This document shows, one piece after another, positions 36,352 through 48,600 of a stretch of DNA of 64,000 nucleotides. The position numbers and the translations under genes were made by a program. Origin of the DNA: Apostichopus japonicus (Eukaryota > Echinodermata > Holothuroidea > Aspidochirotida > Stichopodidae). Each line of letters opens with the position of its first letter. The first letter of the stretch is position 1. The notes under the pieces were generated by a model. That model did not search any database, had not been told where the DNA came from, and saw only the letters and a program-made list of their open reading frames with translations. The stretch covers positions 1,568,001 to 1,632,000 of the forward strand of contig NC_092574.1 in assembly GCF_037975245.1 (NCBI RefSeq). The letters are read 5' to 3'.

Positions 36352-38418
36352 GGTCAATTCCATGATAAGGTCAACATCATACCAAAAAATTTAAAATCAT
36401 TGTACATTAAAATTGTATAAGTTTCCAATAAATAGAATACTTGTAGTTACTAAAAATAATTTTTTCACCCCTGAAACATCATTTGTTTGATTATGGGGTC
36501 GGTAATAACAAATGGTTCCCGTAGTAACTAAATTATGAAAAATTCAGTGAAATTTCATTTTGTGCAGATTTGTACATATTAATCATAGGTATCATCAGTG
36601 TTTTGGACTAATTATATTTGCTATAGCATAGTGCTCACTTAATAGCTTCAATTTTTTTTCTACATCAAGGCATTAGACAATAGTGGTGAATTGAAAACAC
36701 CCTCACTGTCACGCGATTTACTGTCACGCGAGTCACAAAATTTACTGTTTTTGTTTTTTTTCTCCTTGCCTGCACAATAGTTTTACTCCAAATAATGAAT
36801 ATCAAGTCTTCACATAGATACCAAAAGGATTACTGAATTTTCCTTTCCAGAAGATATTCAAATTTTGCGGAAAATCACCCTTTACCAATGTCACGCGAGT
36901 CACGTCACGCGAGTCACGTCAATTCAAGATAGTGTTTCTACCTATTACAGTAACTGTGTGTTGGACTAATTATATTTGCTATAGCATAGTGCTCACTTTA
37001 TAGCTTCAATTTTATTTTGACATCAAGGCATTAGACAACAGTGGTAAATTGAAAACAGTAAACACCCTCGATTTACTGCCACGTGAGTCACAAAATTTAC
37101 TGTTTTTGGTTTTTCTCCTTGCCTGCACAATAGTTTTACTTCAAATAATGAATATCACGTCTTCACATAGATACCAAAAGGATTATTGAATTTTCCTTTT
37201 CAGAAGATATTCAAATTTTGCAGAAAATCACCCTTTACGAATGTCACGCGAGTCACGTCACGCGAGTCACGTCAAATGAAGATAGTGTTTCTACCTATTT
37301 ACTGTGTGAAAATTACAGGGATGTTATAGTTTGATGAATGAATCACTGATTAAAGATATCATATATGCATTCCCCATTAATTAGGCAACTTGAATAATAT
37401 GGGCACACATAATGCAACTAATTATGATAATTTCATTTGAAATATCAGGATTTAAAATCATTAATATTTATTTGCAATATAATGCCTATTTTATCACCAC
37501 TTTTGGAAAGTTAGCACTTGTCATTGATTTTTTAGTAATATACAAAAACATCATCTATATTTGTATCTGCCAATGCCATGTGCTATGACTTGACAACCTT
37601 AAGGTTTTAACTGCTCAATCATTCCCAAAATCCTATGAGCGAATGTATCTTCTCAAATACTACACTTATGGTTTATTCAAATATGACAAATGAGAATGGT
37701 AATTTGAATCACATTTTGATAGATCTCTTTCTTCTATAACTCTCAAATGAGTGACTTCAACAGACTAAATGTTGTTACAAATATTAATTGACAAGATATA
37801 TTGCCTGAACAACTGTACTACCCATACAGTATATTACCTACTGTCTGCAGTCATGAAGGTAACTCGGGGACATAATATCATCTGGACATTCCCAAGGGAA
37901 GTACCTTTTGGACACTTTCTAGACCAATGAATGTTATATTTCACTATGCAAGATCTATACCTTTGATTCACTACTGCATTTGGTCTAGAACTATCCGAAA
38001 AGTGAACTTGTCACGTTTTCTTGTCACGCGAGTCACAATACATCTTCATCGTTATTTTCATGCGCTACAACATTTTTTCAAAGTTGCATAGCAATTGAGG
38101 TAGAGGTGTTTTTCAACTTCGGTATGATTACAAAAAGTGATTGGAAATATTTTAATAAGACATAAGAAATCGAACATTTGTGTGTGCATTCTGATTTTTG
38201 CTAATAGTAACTGTCACGCGAGTCACGTTTAGTTTTTTGCCAATTTCACCCCCAATACTTGAGGTATAAATATTTTTTGTCTACTGTTGTAAGCATTAAG
38301 GCGTACCTTACTGACTACATGAATGCTTTTCTCCAAGGTAATTTCTTTATTTGTTTAATGATATCAAATAGAGAGGAATTTTAGTAAAAATGTCACGCGA
38401 GTCACCGTGGAATTGACC
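36352..38418. mobile_element. 2.07-kb inverted-terminal element carrying repeated TGTCACGCGAGTCAC
   Basis: The left end GGTCAATTCCA (36352-36362) and right end TGGAATTGACC (38408-38418) are perfectly inverted, and both are flanked by ACT, which could be a 3-bp duplication. The interior contains GTCACGCGAGTCAC or near-copies at about 36724, 36891, 36904, 37243, 37256, 38024, 38213 and 38391, the last adjoining the right terminus. A ~345-bp segment (36600-36950) is tandemly duplicated at 36955-37300 with a few percent divergence. No open frame of useful length. The superfamily is unknown. Confidence 0.65.
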
Positions 38419-39630
38419 ACTAATATGCTATAGTTCACATTGAAAAAGAAAAAAAAGGAGGTGCTCTAGTAATATCAATATTTATTCTGATTTTCAATAC
38501 ATTCAGCTTTAAAATATGCTCAATCTCTGAAATGCTCTTTTAAGGCTGATGTTGATGAGGTCAGTTCCTCAGTACAGGCCTATAATCTTAAAGCAGCATT
38601 TTGCGTCCTTTTCTATGGTTTTTCACAACCTCACTGATTCCACGATGCCATAACGACATACATAACTAGCTTATCTATTCAAATCTTTCTTCAAATGGTG
38701 GCATAAAAGTCGAAAAATTTACAACTATCAACTTTGTTTTTCTCGAAGATATTTTCTGTTGGGATCCAAATAAACCTCGCCCATAATATGAATATTTAAA
38801 AGCTACGAACGTCAATGGCCAATACGTAATACAACACCATGCTTGATTTGTGTAGATTGTCTATGGCAGTTGTACCAGGGAGCTGAACATTAAGAGCCCA
38901 GATCGCTGGTTGTACCAAGTTACCAACTCGACGTTTTGAATCTATTTTTAGCAACGGCTCATAACTAAACCTGCATCTCTGGTTGGTTGAATTCAAACTA
39001 GTGGGTTGGGGGAACTGTATGCGATTAATATTAAATGTGTTATTTGTTGGAGGACACTTTTCTCATTATCTGCAAATGTCCTTAATTACTCACCAATTAA
39101 CGCTTTTGGCAGGGAAAAAACTTGGCTAATATCCTAGTTTGCTGTTTTGTGATTGATATGTAAAAAACTTGATGGACTTTAATGTAAATTCATCAGTTTT
39201 ATAAGTTCTAATAACTCATCCAAACCATCCTAGCATCCTTGAATGACATGAACAAGATTTGGTCTTGAAAAATTTGTAATGCATTGTTAAGAAGTTATGT
39301 GGGGGATATAAAATTTAATGTTTTCCTTTTAAGGTTTGCATTGCAACTGAGCAGGTGACCTGATCCAAGTGGACTGTGTGTTAGGCTAAGTATTCCAGCT
39401 GCTGTAATAAATGAGTCTCAGATGCTTAAATGGTCATTTCACAAACAATAAGTGTAGTAGAGAAATACAATTGACAGACAACAATGTTTCATAGCATATT
39501 ATCAAAATTAATTTTGGTGCTTAAAGTCATCAACAGCGTTGAAAAGGATTAAGTGTTACGGACAGTAACCTGTTTTCTTTTATTTGAAGTGCAGGCTTGT
39601 TGCAGGATTTGAAAGCTGACTACCAGTATA
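38419..39630. other. Region upstream of EPHX2
   Basis: A probable acceptor (tttatttgaagtgcag, ending about 39594) precedes the coding exon, suggesting that the exon carries ~37 nt of 5'UTR and that an untranslated exon lies upstream. No core promoter motif can be assigned. Confidence 0.4.
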
Positions 39631-42600
39631 ATGTCCATTTCTCGATGTCACGTCTTCATCCAAAGAATTTTGTCGTCTCAGCGTAATCTTTGTGTAATTT
39701 GTCACCTCAGGAAGCCATTCAGTTTGAGTCATTTGCAGATATCGCAAGCAACAACTACAAGTACAATGGTGGCAAAGAAAGCAGTGATCTTTGATCTTGG
39801 TGGTGTTATAGTAGAACAGCCGCAGAAAGCTCTGGAAAAATTTGGTGAAAAGCTCAAATTACCAAAGTGAGTAATCTTTATTTACCTACTGTACACAACA
39901 ATAAATTGCTTCCAGAATGAGTGTTTCATGAGCACGATATATGTGCGAGTGTTGGTGGGACAGTACACAGTAAATTGTAAAGTACACAAGTGATTGTCAT
40001 GTTCAAAGAAAGCAACTCTGCATTTAGCCAGGTGCAGCATTTCAGAGGTAAAGGGTTCAGTTCATGACTTCTTCCTCCATAGCTAAAACTTGTTATCATT
40101 GCCATGCACATAACTTTAGTCTATATGGTGGATTATCTGAGAACGTTTTCATCAAGTTCTGAACAATGGGCACAGAATTGTCATTAGGAATGTAATTTTT
40201 AATTCTTGTCGAGTATTGTTTTAAAATCGATCCATATAATTTGATGATTCTATGAAAATGTTACATAGCACTACAGCTTAAGCATCTAACATTTAACACA
40301 TTTCAGCGAACATTTTATCCAGTATAACATCGCAGAATGCCATGCAAACTTTGCAAAGTGGTCAAACTGCTATGTAAGTCCAAAGATAGCATTTTTGTAC
40401 ACAAGAAGCATATTTTTTTTAAATAGACAAATATAGAGAGACTACAAAAGTGTTCACAAAATTTGAACAATAAATTGATCCCTGCATTTGTCTTGTGATT
40501 GCATTTGATATAGTCAATTTTGTCCGCTTCATAGCAAGGTGTCTGAAAATGCAGACAAATTTCACGATGAATGATATGCTAGGACATGTTTTGCATTCAA
40601 CGTTGGTTGTACATGTGTATCAAATCATGTTCAGATTACTGTATGTACTTGAATCTAACTTTCATAACTTTTTCCATACTTTAACTTTCTTATACCTTTA
40701 TCCGCCTTTTTACCATGTCTATTTGTATCTCCTGATCTTTTAGGTGTTTTTTTTTAGTGTTTTTATTCGTTGTTTGATATTTTGCAGTTTGTAGTTTTGC
40801 ATTTTTCTGTTTCACCTTTTATTGTAAAGCGCTTAGTGGCCTTTGTGATGTTAGGCGCTATACTGTATAAATGCTTTATATTATTATCTAGTGCATATGA
40901 CAGATTTTAAGATGACGCTTTTCCAAACTTTGCAGATTTTTCTTTGAGAGTGTTATGATTAAAGGGAGACCTAACAATGCATTCTGCCAAATGGAGAGAG
41001 GAGAGATCAGTGTGACCCAGGTATGTAGCACTGATTCAGGGTAATGATTCAGCCTGGACAGATTGATATTGGGTTACAACAAACCATGTAATGTTTGCAT
41101 GTCTCCACGGTATTGATACAGTTACCTACAGGTTGTACCAGTATGTGCCGTGACCACAGCTAATTAGGCTTTCAAGGGTTAGCTTTCACCAATGTTACAA
41201 TTATAACCATCTTCCATCCATCTGATAATGTGCAAGGGCGGCGGAGCCGGGGGGCACAGGGGGCACGTGCCCCCCCACTTTTCCTCAGGTTAAAAATGTG
41301 CCCTTTTTCTACATAAAAATTGAGGTGTCTCAAGTTAGCAAGAGGCCAGGGAACCAGAATGAACACTCGGGAAAGGCCGTTTCCAGCCATCTGAGGGGTC
41401 TGTAAAACCAAAAATTTTCTTGTACGTTCCGCGCCAACCGATGGTGGCGCTCCGCTCAGATAGTCGTGCCTACAACTTTGCAAATCCTGGCTATGCCCCT
41501 GACTTTTAATGAATTTCCGTGGGTCAAACTCAATGCTGTTTCGAATGGAAAAAATTGTTAAGATATTGACAAGAAATAAACTTCAATTCGGAAGATTCCT
41601 ACATTAGCAACTAGCATGATTTCACCTCATTTTGTCTCAAAAGAAAACTTTTTCCTTGTTTCCCAATTTGCACATTGGATATTGCAGTGCTAGTATTTTC
41701 CTTCAAGTGGGGGGGGGGGGGGGGCGTTGATGGAGTGATGTGTATACGCAAATAAGATAATACAATATGAGTTATAAAGGCTACTAAATATAAGGCTGCA
41801 TCAGTCCAAGTGAATTTCTGCAAAGTGCCCTTTGATGTCGGTGCCCCCCCCCCAGATTAAAAGTGCTTCCGCCGCCCTTGACTATAACGTAGGCACCCTC
41901 AGCGCGAGTCGTTGTTTGGGTGTTTCAAGATGGCGTGAATGACCTTCAAATAGCTGCAAAGAGTAGTTGTTGTAAACAGATGCGATATGGCTTCTATGCA
42001 TTAATTTCTGAAGTAGAGTCACTGAGCGTTAACTGCTGAGAGTTCGAGCAACCACAATAACATTAACAAAGGAGTTAACGGGATGTGTTAAATATTAAGT
42101 TAAACATTTATGGTCTATGACACAGGTGCGGAAGATATGTATATGTATGTGGAAGCAGTTTTAATCATTTATAAACTATCGGGCAGCGGGGCAGGTGAAC
42201 AGAACAACAAGACCCTGGAATATCAAGACCCTGCAGGGAAGACAGTGAATGTCAGTAGATGATAACTTGGCATTTGGTATATGCAAATACATAATGCCTT
42301 ATCTAATCCATAACCGCTATGTGTAGAGAACTCTTTGTCAAGGAAAATAACGCAGAAAAGGGTGTATGAAGGAACAAGAAGCGAAACCAAAAAGAAAGGA
42401 GCAGCCGTTATGATGGGGTTACGATTTGGTTTCACGATTTGATGATAATAATCTATCTCCATTATTGTAAGTGATCGCCGATAAACCTGCATTATATCAA
42501 TATACATATGAATAAAAAGCCTTAGCAGACGTTTCTGTGTGCTCTAGTATTTTTTTTTAAAATTTATTTATTCATTTATTAGGATAGTTTTGAATTAGGT

Positions 42601-45600
42601 TTGGTTGTAGGCCTATCTACTATATTCAATGTTAATCAATACTGAAATCCCATACCAATATAACTCACTAATTATCATTTAGCTTCTCTTTTGTAAAACG
42701 AGTTACCTTTGGTTACAGAGTGATAGGAGGGCGTGCCTTATCTTATCCAGAGTGTATAACAGTTGATTATAATTATCAACTGTTAATCTGTCATATACCA
42801 ATGTATTTTGGCAACAACACGGTGAGTTATAGGCTACTGTCATATAGCATGGAGTGAGCTCCATGCATATCATAGTAAGGGGTTTTATGCTTCAGCCCCC
42901 ATAGGGTTGCGACACACGGTACCCGCGGCCTCATCTTGATTTCCAAGGGTTATACACGTCAAAATTTACAGAGAGATTTTGTTTGTTTGTATATATATGC
43001 TATTAAGGTATCGTATAAAGTATTAACCACCACTGTACGTGTATCTCTTATCTGGTATAGGCCTCAAAAATTATATGCTATAGATAGCGCTATTCGGAAG
43101 CCATGCTATTATATATACAAGGAAATACGACTTTGGTGTAACATATATGTGCAAACTAATACAATGTGGAATAGCTTAGTATGTTTTTTCCAACAAATGT
43201 CGGATTATCTTTCATGCATATTTTGAGAATCAGCCATCCTATAGTTATATTTCATTCCTAGCGGAAGTAATCAATGTGATTGTGAGATGGCGTACGTGGG
43301 TGTGCGCTCGCGTGTGTGTGTTTGATACTCGTAAAATGCTGTAACTTCAGAAGGATAACTAGGATACATTTCATGTTTGGTATATACGTTCTCCTTAGGA
43401 AGAACTGGTTTGAATTGTTGTTGGTATGGGACAAAGGTCATTTCAGGTCAGCACGGGTCAAAGTCTGAAAACATTGTTCACACAATATCTCAAGCAAGGG
43501 CGGCGGAACCGGGGGGGGGCACAGGGGGCACGTGCCCCCCACTTTTCCTCAGGTTAAAAATGTGCCCTTTTTCTACATAAGAATTGAGGTGTCTCAAGTT
43601 AGCAAGAGGCCAGGGAACCAGAATGAACACTCGGGAAGGGCCGTTCCCGGCCATCTGAGGGGTTTGTAAAACCAAAAATTTTCTTGTACTCTCCGCGCCA
43701 ACCGATGGTGGCGCTCCGCTCAGATAGTCTTGCATACAACTTTGCAAATCCTGGCTACGCCCCTGACTTTTTAATGAGTTTCTGGCGGTCAAACTCAAAG
43801 CTATTTCGAATGGAAAAAAATTTGCTAAGATATTAACAAGAAATAAACTCTTAATTAGGAAGATTCCTACATTAGCAACTTGCATGATTTCACCTCATTT
43901 TGTCTCAAAAGAAAACTTTTTCCTTGTTTCCTAATTTGCACATTGGATATTGCAGTGCTAGTACGCATATTTTCCTTCAGGGGGGGGGGGTGGGCGTTGA
44001 TGGAGTGATGTGTATACGCAATTAAGAGAATACAATAAGAGTTTAAGGCTGCATCAGTCCACTCGAATATCTGCAAAGTGCCCTTTGATGTCGGTGCCCC
44101 CCCAGATTAAAAGTGCTTCCGCCGCCCTTGATAATGTGTCTTACATATTGGCTGTGCTTGCTGCTAGTGATACTCACTCTATGATTTATAGAAGATCGAT
44201 CAACTAGCCTATTCAGATTTTGTACTTTTGTCAGAACAAACTGGAGAAACAAAAGATGTGTTTTCATTTCCAATCTTACAGCTAATCCTACCAATTTTCT
44301 TCTAAGTCAGGGATTTAACCATTCCTACATTCAATTATCAGAAGAGCATTATTGTACAGGTATCTGGTTTCTTAAGTGGTTGAGTAATTTTGTGAACTTT
44401 GTAATTCATACATGTTTCATAGACATGGTAGGTTGTGTAGTTAACATGGCTCTAGTGCATGCTTTCTATAGCACACAACAAATACATGTTTAATAGATGT
44501 TCTTGATGTGATATCTACATGTGCATTGTTTAATGCAATAAAGTTTCTGAAGTAGTTCAGTTTCTGAAGGTCTATATGCACTGATAACTTAGCCCAGCCT
44601 GGGTAAGTTTACTCAAGTAACCAATCTCAAATGGCTTTTGGACCCTTCATGTCTGTGGTTACATCACCCTAAACTATGCCAGCAGTGTGTTTAGGTCACC
44701 ATGGGTTGAGTATTTTATTACTTGTATGGCTGTTGTAATTGGCAATCAAAAAGATAAGAAGGCAGGGTACATTTGCCAGAAAGAACAGTTTCCAGAAACA
44801 AATATTAGCTGGATATAGACTTTCTTACTAGAAGTTTCCCTATGCAATGAGTGGAATGTGGTTGTGCATGTTAGAAAAACATCTTATGAAAAGAGTTAAT
44901 GATAGAAGCATCCCCAAAATGTTATCTTCTGACTGTAGACAAAATAAGCAGATTATTTTCATACATGAAGGTATGGGAGAAAGCACAATTAATGCACCAA
45001 TGTGCTAGGCAATGGTATCACCACCAAAACCACCTCTAACCACTATTCATAATTACATTACTTACCTGACAAACTGCAGTTGATCTATTGTCCTTATCCA
45101 TCACAATCATTAAGAATATCCTTATAAGTTTTACTAATATTATATATCTCATGTTTCAGTTCTGTGATGCTTTTGAGAAAGAATGTCATACATATGCCGA
45201 CGAAAACAATGTCACCCTGAGTTCATCATTTACTGGACATGATCTGTTCTTGGCTTTTAGCCAAACCCTACCCGTACCAGAAATGATAAACGCTATAGGT
45301 GTTCTGAAAAACAAAGGTTAGTGAGTGAATTATTTAGGGTTTATTCAACAGTCTACAGTGCGTTTATCGCAGGATGATGCGCAATTGGGAGGTATCACTC
45401 AAGCAATGCGCGAGGCCGTAGGCTGGTCGAGTGCATCCAGGGATAGGGCTAAACCCCTGTGGGTAACTTATCCAGGGATAGGGCTATACCCCCGTGAGTG
45501 CATTATCCAGGGATAGGGCTATATCCCTGTGAGTGACTTATCCAGGGAAAGGGCTTTACTCTGTGAGAGCATTATCCAGGGATAGGGCTATACCACTGTG

Positions 45601-48600
45601 AGTGCATTATTCAGGGATAAAGCTAAACCCTGTGAGTGCGTTATCCAGGGATAGGGCTATACCCCCATGAGTGCATTATCCAGGGATAGGGCTATATCCC
45701 TGTGAGTGACTTATCCAGGGAAAGGGCTTTACTCTGTGAGAGCATTATCCAGGGATAGGGCTATACCACTGTGAGTGCATTATCCAGGGATAGGGCTATA
45801 TCCCTGTGAGTGACTTATCCAGGGAAAGGGCTTTACTCTGTGAGAGCATTATCCAGGGATAGGGCTATACCACTGTGAGTGCATTATTCAGGGATAAAGC
45901 TAAACCCTGTGAGTGCGTTATCCAGGGATAGGGCTATACCCCCATGAGTGCATTATCCAGGGATAGGGCTATATCCCTGTGAGTGACTTATCCAGGGAAA
46001 GGGCTTTACTCTGTGAGAGCATTATCCAGGGATAGGGCTATACCACTGTGAGTGCATTATCCAGGGATAGGGCTATATCCCTGTGAGTGCATTATCCAGG
46101 GATAGGGCTTTACTCTGTGAGAGCATTATCCAGGGATAGGGCTATATCCCTGTGAGTGCATTATCCAGGGATAGGGCTATACCACTGTGAGTGCATTATC
46201 CAGGGATAGGGCTATATCCCTGTGAGTGACTTATCCAGGGATAGGGCTATACCACTGTGAGTACATTGAATGAATTGACCGTAATTGTGTTTTACAGATA
46301 CGTACTTAGTCTTTGGTTTGTTCGATTCCTTGGATCGCTGATCTCAGGACATTTGTTTATTTGAAGCCTCCAATAACTTCTGTCACTATAAGTAACGTTT
46401 GGCCTATTTTCGTATATGGTAAGTATACTTCAGGATGAAAGCTAGCTTTCTCAGACACTTTGGTAATCGTTTTGCCATGGTTCCTATGCTGGAAGCATCA
46501 GGACGCTATGTAATTAAGATGGCGTATGCATATTAATGAGTGGGCAGGACTGAAAAGTGAATAGTTTATTATTCCTTGTAATGTATATGTGGGATAGGTA
46601 TGTTGGTAGACCAGTCACCATATCAACATTTTCTATGTGATTTTGGGTTGGTTGAATATATTTTCTCAACAGGGATAGGGCCAAATTGGAATTTGACTAA
46701 AATCAGCTCATAAACACAAAATGTGAAGTAATGTAAATTGGTTTTAAACTTTTAGCTAATATTTGGCATAATGATACCCCCTGATCCAGTAATGGTTCCT
46801 GTGGATTTTAGTGCAGATTAATGAATGGGTCAGACTTCAAGAGCAGAACTTAAAAATGCAGTTTTTCCATGTCAAAAATTTCAGTGTCATATTTATTTGG
46901 CGGAAAACATATGAGGTTCAGCTTGCTCACATGAAATCTCTACAACCACAGGCTTAATGTGAAAAGAAATTTGCTACTTATGAATAAAATCCAACATTTC
47001 AAAATGTGGTGTAAATTGGTTGAGACAATTTCAAGATTTAAATCATCCCTTAGATGTTACCTAACTTTCATGTTAAAAATCTAAAACAAAGCATAGGAAA
47101 TTAGGACCTAGAACACATATATATTTCTGGTTCTGACTTGCTTGTTCAGTTTGCTTAAATATTCATGTCATCCATGTGGTGGTTTGAATCTTATTTTGCA
47201 GGTATGAAGCTGTGTCTCCTGACAAATAACTACATTGACGACACCAGCGAAAGAAGCATCATGGCTGCGGGCTTGATGAACCTCCGATTTTTATTTGATC
47301 ATGTCATGGAATCCTGCCGTTTGGGCCTAAGGAAACCAGATCCAAAACTATTTGAAGAGGCATGTTCAAAGATGAATGTTGCCCCTAATGAGGTAACAAA
47401 CTGAGCTCTACTGGTTTTGACAAAGGCATCAATTTTTATCCTTTTCTTTCATGACATTGATCTTGGAGGTGACAAATGACAATTTGACAATTTTTGATTT
47501 CTTTGAGTTCTAAGATCAGCTACTACTGTAAGAGTTAGAATGTGAAACACTGACAATCCAAGGATGCTTTTTCACATTTAATATTATGAAATGATTTTCT
47601 ACAGATTACTTGGAGTTACAAAGTCCATAGTGGCATATTGCCTTTTTTTCAAGTAGATTGTGATTATTAATTTGTTCCCACTTTAGTTGTAAATAGAGCA
47701 TACTTAATGTATTGTACACATTAGGAGTAAAATTTTTTTACCAGTTGTACTTTGTCTACTTTACAAACTTTATCTGAGCCTACTCTTTCAATTGTATGTT
47801 TAACTTTCTTACACTGAAGCCTGTAGAATATTCAGCTGGTGTGATCTTGGCTATAAATTCTGTCAGAAAGTTTTTTCATGTGAGGTTATTGTTGTTTGTT
47901 TCCTGTAAGTACAGCCACTATTTACAAATTTAGATAAAACTTCTTGTAATCATGTCAATGCAGGTGTGAATGTGTGTGTCTGTAAATTGTTTTAGCGTGT
48001 CAAAGAGTTTTGCCTTGATTAAGTACAAATTTCAGGGATTGATGGGCTGTTTGGCTTATTTTTTAGTCTAAATATTATGTTTCTACTTTATCTTAATAAC
48101 ATTCTATATCTTTCCAACTTTTCAAATTACATATATATATACAACTTTTCACTGGGTTATTGGATTTTAGCATTGTTGATGCTACTGTTGTTATGCCGCA
48201 TTTAATTTACTGTCAATTGATTTAATGTACAGAAGAAGTTAAGTACAGACATAGATAGTTTGCTGAGAATTGTAAGATATGTAACTGTCACTTTTTAATA
48301 TATTTCATTCTCTATATCAATGCAGACTATCTTCTTGGATGACATTGGACCTAATGTCAAAGCAGCCAGGGACTTGGGTATTAGTACTATCCTTGTGAAA
48401 GATCATAACAAAGCCCTCCAGGAACTCAAGCAGCTGAGTGGTATAGATGTAAGTGGATGATACATATATACATATAAGACACTTATATAGCGCTGCTTAC
48501 ATCTAGCTCGTAGCACTTGACAACTTAGCCTTGGTCATTGGTAACTTGTCACACCTACACACCAAAGTGTGGGCAATTCAATCAATCTCTCCTGGGGCAC

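Larger units (their letters stand above)
41233..44130. mobile_element. Composite hAT-type structure: two direct element copies flanking 1.6 kb, 8-bp duplication outside
   Basis: Two near-identical ~640-bp elements lie in the same orientation (41233-41880 and 43495-44130). The outermost flanks are both ATAATGTG (41225-41232 and 44131-44138), an exact 8-bp duplication. The inner flanks of each copy match neither each other nor the outer ones. This indicates that the left end of copy 1 and the right end of copy 2 were used as one transposing unit of 2898 bp. The internal 41881-43494 has no recognisable transposase. It sits in EPHX2 intron 2. Confidence 0.75.

Noticed and set aside
41233-44130. 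LTR retrotransposon interpretation of the two 640-bp direct repeats
   Set aside because: Repeats lack TG...CA ends, have 13-bp inverted termini, an 8-bp rather than 4-6-bp duplication, no primer-binding site after the left copy and no gag-pol.
45445-46265. CRISPR-like array
   Set aside because: Units are contiguous and similar throughout with no unique spacers; it is a minisatellite in a eukaryotic intron.
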